A stretch of DNA of 32,500 bases from Glandiceps talaboti (taxonomy: Eukaryota; Hemichordata; Enteropneusta; Spengelidae): assembly GCF_964340395.1 (NCBI RefSeq), contig NC_135551.1, forward strand, positions 28,390,880 through 28,423,379, written 5' to 3'. Made by a program: the position numbers and the translations under genes. How positions within the stretch are numbered: the stretch's first letter is position 1; each line of letters begins with the position of its first letter. A model generated the notes under the pieces. It was not told where the DNA came from. It worked only from the letters and a program-made list of their open reading frames with translations, and did no database searches. Positions 10,120-19,919 of this stretch are shown in pieces.

Positions 10120-11092
10120 CACTGTGATATGCCGATATTGATGTACTTCACAATGACTTAAAATACGAAATTAATCGTTTAACTACATGGTTCCATGCAA
10201 ATACTTTGAAACCAAATATCTCTAAATATCAGTATATGTTCTTCGGTACACGTCAACAACTAAAGAAAATACCAAATCACATTAATTCTCTGTCCTTTCA
10301 AGATATTACTATCAAAGCTACTAAGTCTGCTACCTGCTTAGGCTTGAAACTGGACCCTGAACTCAGTTGGTCAAACCATGTGTCTTATCTCCGTAGGGCA
10401 TGTGGTTTCCGTCTAACAAGACTGGCACGTGTTAGGCGTTGTATACCGGAAAAAGTCAGAAAGAATGTAATAGCTGCTACTGTCTTCTCCCTTTTAGACT
10501 ACTGTGACACAGTCTTTTCTAATTGTAATCTCACTTTGAAAAGTAGTCTTCAAGGTATCATAAATTTTGCTGTACGAATTCAATGTGGCCTTAAAAAAAT
10601 CAGACCATGTAACACTTGCCAGAAATTCTCTAAATTGGCCAACTATTCAGGAAAGACACGATCAACACTTCAAAAATATTGTCAGTAAATGTATAAGCAA
10701 AAAAGTACCACTCTATTTATCTGATCTTGTCACCAAAAACTCAACAATACACCAATACAATACTCGGACCAAATACCACATTCCAAAGGCACACAGTCGT
10801 TCTTTCAAATACCGCTCATGTATTTCCGCAAATACGACTACTTAGTAAACACTTAGTTTTTAATGTCTTAAACCGTTTTTAACTTCATAATTCTAGCATC
10901 TCTCGTGTTTTACTTTTTATAACTTTTATTTTATCTTTGTACTCTGCCCTGTAAATTTTGTTACTCTCCCATATTTTTAAATTATGTGTCTTTGTATTTT
11001 AACGTATGTTTTGTATTTTTATATTCAATGCATGAAAATCCATTTATGGATGCATTGACCTAGAGTAATAAATCAAATCAAATCAAATCAAA
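10120..11092 (+). mobile_element. 5'-truncated non-LTR retrotransposon (Jockey/CR1-type), dead
   Basis: Reverse transcriptase C-terminal region is recognisable from 10134: an F-x-A-N-T-L-K-P-N segment, then CLGLKLDPELSWSNHVSYL, then LLDYCDTVFSNCN and finally YLSDLVTKN and YNTRTKYH. The frame changes near 10592-10598, at a run of seven A, so the reading continues in a second frame to a stop at 10843-10845. The catalytic RT core and any endonuclease are missing, as in 5'-truncated insertions. The 3' end is an (ATCAA)n tail at about 11070-11092, usual for CR1/L2-like elements. Confidence 0.85.
10134..10845 (+). pseudogene. Reverse transcriptase C-terminal fragment, frameshifted
   Basis: Only the thumb/C-terminal part of a LINE reverse transcriptase remains, read in one frame to about 10595 and in another frame from there to 10845. 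No start codon belongs to it; an in-frame stop lies just upstream at 10125-10135. It is a relic inside the retroelement at 10120-11092. Confidence 0.8.
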
Positions 11093-11529
11093 TAGAGCAT
11101 GCAGGCATTAGGGGAGACCTCTATGAATAAACGTACTGTAGTAGAATCGTAGACAGCTGAGTTAGTTTGCTTCTGAGTCTAAGTCTATGACAGAACTACA
11201 TATGCACGATAGCCATATCCGGTATCCCCCTGTACTGGTAGGATCACAGGCAAGTAAGAAATTGGATCTAGGAACATTGTCAGCCCACAGTCCCTCTATA
11301 CACTCTAGGCTTTAGTCAGCCATTGCCATGGGTCAGTTTCACGACTTATTTCTAAAGATCAAAATAAACATGCATCACACTAGCATTAATGTCAGAATTA
11401 CCTGGAAACGATATCGTATTGAGAAGTTTCTGGGCGTCTTTTTTCGACAGCATGGTGTTTTATTCACAAATATTCATTCTTGTATCAGGAATCGAATCAC
11501 ACCAGTAATGGCACTATGAGTCGCCCTAC

Positions 11530-11731
11530 GGCTTTCCGAATTCCAAATCGGTTGATGGTCCTTGTTTGGATACTCTTTTCTGAGATATGAACTCGTCAAC
11601 CAGTGCAAATAATGGACTAGTGGTGTCGTGTCTGCAATCAGGACAATCAGAAAGTATATCACTAAAACTTTCAAACATTTTTGGGAAAAATGTAACGTCA
11701 ATTGACAGAGAAGTACGACATGTTGCTGTTT
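11530..11731 (-). CDS. Possible 5' exon, unassigned (perhaps of C11orf65)
   Basis: An acceptor-like TTTACCTTAG precedes 11731. ATG at 11678 opens MFESFSDILSDCPDCRHDTT and ~50 codons of ordinary amino-acid mix before TAG at 11528-11526. A donor-like CC/GTAGGG ends at 11530. A possible upstream non-coding exon ends at 11858 (AAAAAG/GTTAGT), and an NRF1-like TGCGCATGTGCA lies near 11970. The phase (two spare bases) does not fit C11orf65 exon A, which needs one, so either another exon lies between or this is not part of the gene. No family recognised. Confidence 0.25.
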
Positions 11732-12151
11732 CTAAGGTAAACAACCGTACACGATCGCAAAATTGGCAATCGCTGCAAGCATTAAGATTAGTCTTGTGGC
11801 GTCCATATTCATAAACAGATATACAAAAAGTAGTGTACTATATTGCTTACGACTAACCTTTTTCAGATTAGAAGAAAAACGCGGAAAATGAAGACCATTA
11901 ATATAGCTACCAACACAAGGTACAGAGCATCAACTTGAAGAGCGCCACCAATGACAACATGTTTAACGTTCTGCGCATGTGCACGGTGATCTGATATTGA
12001 TATTCGGTATTTACTGTTACAATGTATAGAACAAGTCTTTTACAATGACTATCTCGATATAAGACTGCGAAAAAAATAAGATTAAAAAATTACAAGTAAA
12101 CATTTTTTGTCAAATTGAGTCAAAATGGCACTTACTTTACACTTATCTACG

Positions 12152-12262
12152 TAGTCTAGTTCTTGACGACCGTGTTCCGATTTCCACTACGTTACCGTGT
12201 GAATGTAATGTGTGAAGTTACCGGAGTGTAAATTGGAACTCGGTCGTCAGGAACTAGACTAG
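12152..12262. repeat. ~110-bp imperfect palindrome
   Basis: Left arm TAGTCTAGTTCTTGACGACC pairs with the reverse complement of the right arm, TAGTCTAGTTCCTGACGACC. The match continues with scattered mismatches to a short centre near 12206 (GAATGTAATG). It could be a small non-autonomous hairpin element. Confidence 0.7.
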
Positions 12263-13156
12263 TGTGGTCACTGTAAACATATGGAAATATAAGCCACTGC
12301 TGAAAAGTTAGCAATTTGACTGGACCAAGTCGGTCATGTTGAGTCTTTAATTTTGAAGCAATGATTGTGTGATATTTTATCGTAATTTCAGAAAATCTTA
12401 CGTGTACCGCGTGTACAGCCAATCTATGAACTTGATGTGATATTGATATCTTGTGTTATCATGCTTGCTCATCCTGTAAAGGCTACAGGTACATGTTTCA
12501 CACACTATTGGGTGAAAGACGTGTTTTAAAGAGCAACATTATGTATATAGAATAGAACAGAACCCATGAGCGATGAATTTATGAAAGTTGTCTGTGCCAT
12601 AAGTATGTGTCTTTGATCAGACTGAGTTAAAGAGAGTAATAAATTTTGTTTCAATGATATGTCTAGTTCTTTTAAATTGCTTATGTATGAATCAACCTTA
12701 ACTGTTATGTATCGGTTCAAGTAGTTACCCGTCTTACTACTAGTATTAATAATTAGCCACGGTAATGTTTTATCATGTGCAAGAAGTTTTAGTATTCGAC
12801 ATACTCAGTTTTACATACACGATTACCTCTGGTGGAATATATTGTGCAGGTTATTTGATTTTCACAATGGGTATCAAATTAAAGGAACCGATTTACACGC
12901 ACAACAAATGACGGTGACGTCAGTTGTTTGAGAGTCGAAATAATGTTGTCTAAACAATCATGTGAGGTCGAATCTCAAAATTTCCCAGGCAAACACAAAC
13001 GGTTAATATTTCAAGCCATATTACCAACACACCGGGTTGCACTTGATCATCTATCATTCCATCGAGGTGAAGGTATATATATATATATAACTCGGTGAGT
13101 ATCAATCTGCTAAGACAGTGCTCTATACCGCAGTGGCAGAGCGTAATAGTTTTAAA

Positions 13157-13273
<117 letters not shown>

Positions 13274-13490
13274 AATTAAGTCGTAAATAGATATCAGAGG
13301 AGAATGATCATCTATATATTCTGAGTATGAATACGCAAGTGATGCTCTAATACGTTCAATTGTGGACAATGTTGTTGTTTTCAGACACGTAGATAATACT
13401 GTAATTTTGAGGAGATAATACAAATGTTTTTTCTTTTGTGACAATAACGTGGTAAATAAGTTATGGGATAAAACTCACATTCACACGAAC

Positions 13491-13624
13491 GCACACACAC
13501 ACACAGTGACACAGTGACATACACAGACAACATACATACACAGTGACATACACATACACACTGACACTTACAGACACATATACATACACATACACAGTGA
13601 CATGCACATATACACACATATATA
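13491..13624. repeat. CA-rich cryptic tandem repeat
   Basis: Variants of CAGTGACATACACA repeat irregularly. The open Cys/Val frame on the minus strand is an artefact. Confidence 0.8.
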
Positions 13625-14288
13625 AAGGAGACGTAAGTACAAGTTGTTATTGCTGTGAAAGTCTTAAAATACTATACATTTAATACCGAAATATATACAT
13701 TATCGTAGAAAATCTTAATCTATACCACATCTTCAAGTTAATTGATACGCCAGCTGTGATGTTGTGAAAATAGATTTTAATACAATGTAAATAATATTAA
13801 ATTAAGATTCTTATTTGTATTCGGATGTAGTAAATGCATTTAGATCAGAGACGTCTTGTCGTAATCTTACAATCTTAAGACTTTAGAAACCAAATTGAAA
13901 GCTTCTTGCAATTAATGTATATACTGATTATATAGGGAATTACTTTATAAATGTGATATTCTTACACAAATATTATATGGGATAAATAATGGCGTTGGTA
14001 AGTACGAAATTTAAAAAGTTGCATGTTCGTAACCGTGTAAATTGTCGGATATTTAGATGGACGTCGTGTAGTTTGAACTTAAACTTAAACCGATCGGAAG
14101 TACAAATTAAAAACTCGATGCATGGAACACGGTCATCGGGTATATATGATGTTAGATATATATCGTCTTTTGGCAGGGAGGATCTTTGAATCTGAAGATA
14201 CACGAACACACTTCACCAAACATTTAAACTGTTTGGAGTGTTCATGTAAAAGTTGTAGCACTGAACTTCTGCTGTCACAATATCCATG

Positions 14289-14294
14289 TTTATT
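14289..14294 (-). terminator. Candidate poly(A) signal of the mucin gene
   Basis: AATAAA on the minus strand, 17 nt after the proposed stop. This would give an unusually short 3'UTR. Confidence 0.4.
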
Positions 14295-14311
14295 TGATGG
14301 CTTGCTGTTAC

Positions 14312-14338
14312 TTACAGGTAGGTTTCTTGAAATTCGAA
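14312..14338 (-). CDS. Mucin exon 10: terminal coding microexon, PDZ-ligand-like end
   Basis: Acceptor CCCTTTACCTTTCAG; phase 0; encodes FEFQETYL and stop TAA at 14314-14312. The C-terminus E-T-Y-L fits a class I PDZ ligand ([ST]-x-hydrophobic). An AATAAA (14294-14289) lies 17 nt past the stop. A caveat is that CCT/GTAAGT overlaps the stop and could be a donor leading to further exons. Confidence 0.6.
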   Translation of the reverse strand, partial: FEFQETYL

Positions 14339-14643
14339 CTGAAAGGTAAAGGGAAAAGCATAATTATTTGTAAATGTATGCGTAAATAGGTGAAAAGTAA
14401 ACATGCATATCTTCAGTTTCGTATGGATATTTTGACTCGTTCTACACATCACAGAAAAGACTCAGTATTCTACAGTGTAAACGTAACTGTTGATGTAAAT
14501 TATAATACATGTAGCGTTGTCACTAACATTTGATAAAAGCTGGCGAAAAATGGGAAGATTACATAAACTTGCTAATGACCTGTGTATCACGGTAGAGACA
14601 TCTGTACTGGATCTAAATAAACTTGTTTTAATGCATCTTTATG

Positions 14644-14689
<46 letters not shown>

Positions 14690-14708
14690 CTGACTGACTG
14701 ACTGACTG

Positions 14709-14762
<54 letters not shown>

Positions 14763-16449
14763 TACCTGTCTGTCTGGTTGAGGATACTACACGCAATGTT
14801 ACATGCACATAAAGAGAATTCGTTGAACTTCAGCAAAGATGTAAAGCTGTTTCAAATTTACCTCGCTTAAAGAATCGCTGGTAGAATTTTGTTCCAGCGT
14901 TGGGTTCTCTACTCCTTCCTGAAGAGGGAACCACAATAATAATGTCAAATTCATTCCAATTAACCTTTTCTTTTGGATTAATATACCTTTGCAAGTCCTA
15001 ATAAACGCACGTTATTCAGCTAATTACAGATATGAAGGTTGGGGGAGAGGTGGATACCGTCTCTCATTTACATGTAAAAGAGTATTACGTTGTGTAATAA
15101 ATATGACACTTTACATGTATTTAGTCCAAGTACATATCGTATATATTCCCGGCCCTTCGAAAAGACCCCAGGGATCCTAGAAAGACCATTTAAGTTGGTT
15201 CAAGTTCGAAGCTTAATCGGTATAGTAGCCAGACTAACAACTTACCTGCACATATGGATACATTTCACTGAGACTTGGTTCCATTTCTGCTTGTTCCCCT
15301 AATTCATATGTATCCTGCTGGTTGATATCGACTTCATTTTGTCTTTTGTACATTACACCTTGTGCAGGTGTTCCTGGTTGAAAATCGTCTTCTGTCCTGC
15401 GGAAAGTGGATAGTTTCACATTGCCCTTCCTAGTAAAATCATCGTCCCAGACGTCGCTCCTGTAACGAAATTTCCCGGGAATTTTTTCTGCTAGAGCGTC
15501 GACGTCTCCCCGAAAATAGTACGGTCTTGTGTCTGAAGATTCTTGTCTAGAGTTATTAGGCGATCGACTTGTAGATCTTTTACCGACCATCCAACTTTGT
15601 TCAACTGATCTTAAGTCTGATTCATTACCATTATCCGAAATATTTAAAGATACTTCTTCTTGGTTTTGAAACGACCTGTTTAAATAATCTATCCAACTAT
15701 GATCGGGCCTTTTACTGAAAGTAATGAAAAAAGAAGCAATAACGATATTTTTTAGAAGTATGCAGGCTGGAATTTCATCGGTAGTTGTAAACACGATACT
15801 ATATACATAATGTGTAACAGCAATGTGTGATTTTGAATTTCCATACTGTTGTATACGATATATTAATCAATGGTTTACGTTGTTCTACCCATGCACCGTG
15901 AAACTACAAATCACGCCCTCATGCGATCAGGTTGTGCGATTTTTCGTTCATAGAAGCAAGAAGATTGCAGTCACCGAGTTGAAATATAATGGTATATCCG
16001 TAAGTTCCAGATATTTTGTACTGACCTAGCATACCTTAGATACACTTGAGAATCATTCGGTACCCTTTTCTTCATTTTTCTTCTCATCTTTGCAGTATAC
16101 ACAAGAAGTAGAATGATAATAATAACCGCGACAATTGCAATCAGAGAAAAGGCAAGTATGATATAACTTTGTCGTATAATCCTCTGGCATTGGTCACCTG
16201 TATACGTCCATCCATTTCCTGAACGGCAGCTAGTATGGAAAACATAGTTTAAAGATAAGATGGTCAAGTGAGGTAGAACGAATCCGTATAAATATATAAT
16301 GAGAGCAGGAATGCAGATACAGAAAATAACAACAAGAACAAGAACAAGAACAAGAACAACATCATCATCATCATCATCATCATCATCACATGATCGCCAC
16401 CGCCGCTGCCGCCGCCGCCACCACCACCACCACCACCACCACCACCACC

Positions 16450-16498
<49 letters not shown>

Positions 16499-19152
16499 GC
16501 AGTACTAGTCACCCCTGAGCACACGTCTATGGTTTGTCATATACGTCAACAAACCATATTCATACATACATACATACATACATACATACATACATACATG
16601 CATACATACATACATACATACATACATACCTACTTGCGTGCGTGCGTGCGTACATACATACATACATACATACATACATACATACATACATACATACATA
16701 CATACATACACATATACATACATACATACATACATACATACATACATACATACATACATACATACATACATACATACATACATACACATATACATACATA
16801 CATACATACATACATACATACATACATACATACATACATACATACATACATACATACATACATACATACATACATACATACACCCTCCCCCTCCTTCCCC
16901 CCCTCAATCCGTCAGTCAGTGCGTTTATAGCATTTGCAGTGAGATCGAGGAAATTACAATAAAACAAAAAGATTTCCTGATTTAACTAAACAAATAAGAA
17001 CATCAGCATTCTAACCTGCACTGTATTCCAGACTCATCATGTTGACATATTCCATCGTTTTCACAATATTCATGTTTACACTGCGATTGACACAAACAAC
17101 TTGAACCAGTGTCTACTGGTGTCATGGAAGGATCACAGATAGCATTCTCACACCAGTTAACTTCATTTTCTGTTGAAGTTTAAAACATCAAATTATACAT
17201 TGGCATACAACGATGTGAATATAAACCTAAAGGCCTAATAAAAAAAGTGTGGTTCCGATTACGCTCAATTTTAGAATAGGTGGGGTAGGCAGATTTGTTA
17301 TTTTTTTTTTATATTTTTTTTTCCATGTGTTCTAGTTCTAGTTCATGTTTTCCATTGTTTTCCAAATGGTGTCTGTGCTATTGGTTTCTTCCCATCAGAT
17401 GTACAGCCATTACAGATTGGAAAAACAGTTTTATATTGTCTTTTTAAGTTTATGTCAATTTCCACATCCACTATTTCTCGCGAGACATCACACACTTTTA
17501 ACGATTTTATAATTTTTTTCTCGAATACGTAAAAAAAAGTTTAGGATCGGCAGTGAAAAACTAGGCGGGGTCGGGTAACCTGAACCAAACAATTATTTTT
17601 CTAAGGCCTAATGGAAATTCATATCGACGGGTTAAAAATAATTAAGTTGTGTATAAGCTAACTCAAATTCCCAGGAGATGAAAGCAATACGAAAGGTCTC
17701 ATTTCACTCACAGCCTGGAAATGGTTTACTTTGACCCTAAGTTGACCCTATGAAGCAAATACAAGCACATTACAAGACGTACTTCATCTAACGTTTGAAA
17801 TCATGCATGTGGGATCTGGCTAGACAAAGATACTATGTCCAGCCTTGAGGCGCTGCTATACATGTATAACCCCCTTCCCACGAGAAGCGTAGATTGTTCG
17901 AGTCCCCCACTAGTGTATGGCGCCATCAACATCAACAGTCTGACCAGCGTTTCTATACTTTTAAACCATCTTAAATCATAATAAGTAATTTGACTTACTA
18001 AATGAAGATAAGATTGTAAATCTCCAAAGAAGTAAACTTACCACCGCATGTCACCTGGCAAGGTTGTTGAACGACGCTGAAAGATGAATTGATGGTTCCG
18101 TTTTCTATATCAACTTTTAATCCTGAATATTCGTAGATCTCTTCCGCCTCGTAATTGGCTACTTCACTCGTTGCGTCATAGATGACATCATAGGAAACTG
18201 ACACATTGGTAGACGTGGCAAGAACAGCTATGCTACGTCTGACGAGTATCTGATTTTGCCTGAATATAAAAAAAATGGATTGACGTGTACATTTGTATTT
18301 TTTCCCGTTTTGAAAAATGTTGGATTTGTAACATGGATTTGAAAAGTAGGACAGTGTTGTTTCACAAAGTACATTTGATATATTTTGACTGGTACATTTA
18401 CTTCGAAGTTCCATAGTAGTGTAGCTGTATATACTAATTAAAGTGACCATATGGACGACACGTTTGTAACTCATAAAACTTTAATTTACGATAGTTTTCT
18501 ACATACAAATCCATGTGAAACAATACAGCGCAAGCCTGTGTTTGTTAAGCAATAAATTGCAAATAAAAAAATAAAAAAATAAAAAATAAAAAAAAATAAA
18601 AAAAATATTCTGTACAAGGTTTGTTAATGTACGTACAGGAAGGGATTTGTAAACAATCCTTTGACAAATTGTTTAGTTTTTAGCAATTATTGAATTATAA
18701 ATACGTCTAAAAAATATAGTGACGTTTTATATCAATTAAAAGTCCAAAATAAATACTCATTTCTCATCTATGTGGCCACTTATACATTTGAAAAGTCCTT
18801 CTGAATTCAAAGTACAACATTGTAATGTAACTAGTTTATCTAATATAAAAATTAATATTTGAAGTGATTATTCGAGATGACGATTCTACCTCAAATTTGT
18901 GTTCTACATTTGATAAATTGAAGTGTAAGACCTACTTGATGTCTGTAACCTTGCAGTCTATGAAAGCTTTAGTGTCCAATTCTTTGTAATAGGGGCAAAA
19001 CTAAAAAAAATGAAAATATAAAAATCATTTATCAAAAATAAGTTAAAAGAGCAAAACACACAGACACACACGCATACACCTACATACATACATACATACA
19101 TACATACATACATACATGCATGCATGCATGCATGCATGCATGAATGCATTCA

Positions 19153-19184
<32 letters not shown>

Positions 19185-19877
19185 CATACATACATACATA
19201 CATACATACATACATACATACATACATACATACATACATACATACATACACACACATACATACATACATATGATACATAGATACATAGATACACACACAC
19301 ACAAGATATGCATACATAGCTATATCCATTAACTGTGTAAGAAGAGATTGAAAATCACAACTGTACATCGGTAAAAAAAATAAATAAAAAACTAAACAAT
19401 CAAATTTATCATAATTTTCAAAAGGGAAAAATATAAATACACCAATCACTTGGAAAACTATAATGATTCGATAAATTGACAAGATCCCAAGCACAAATAC
19501 ACTAATTAATGCTAACTACAATAGACCCTCCACCAACTATGTAAATACCAACTGTACACTCATCAAGAAATAGTAATTAAATTGAAATGACACTAGCAGT
19601 GTTTTGGTCGACCATTTATCGACCCCTTTTTAAGCAATCAACCATCCGCCTGTGAAAGATAAAATGGTCAAGTTTCGAATAAACTGAATTAAAGCAGATA
19701 GACACACTCACTGTATCTTCAATATCCTTTGCGATGTCATCGTTGGATGCTCCGCTGTTGTAGCTGACCACAATGTCATAATAGTAAGTCTTCTCCGGAG
19801 CTCCCCCTTCTGTTGAATAAAAATTGCTACAATTTGTCCCCAAATACAGTTGGTCATATGATAAGCATTATAGAATT

Positions 19878-19919
<42 letters not shown>

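Noticed and set aside
11750-11815. Minus-strand ATG with a hydrophobic run (MDATRLILMLAAIANFAIVY) as a signal-peptide first exon of C11orf65
   Set aside because: The phase could fit by a G/GTTGTT donor, but that donor is poor and the homologous protein is cytoplasmic without a signal peptide.
14176-14315. Plus-strand exon-like stretch with several cysteines, between TTTTGGCAG and ACAG/GTAGGT
   Set aside because: It overlaps the phase-matched terminal exon of the mucin on the other strand; no partner exon or known family was found. It remains possible but weak.
16264-16985. Open frames rich in His, Gln, Gly or repeated Tyr-Ile-His-Thr / Met-Tyr-Val-Cys
   Set aside because: Pure translation of trinucleotide and CATA microsatellites in an intron; open in many frames and on both strands.
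17840-17900. Plus-strand B-box-like TGTTCGAGTCCC as a tRNA gene
   Set aside because: No A box at tRNA spacing and no acceptor stem; at best a SINE scrap.
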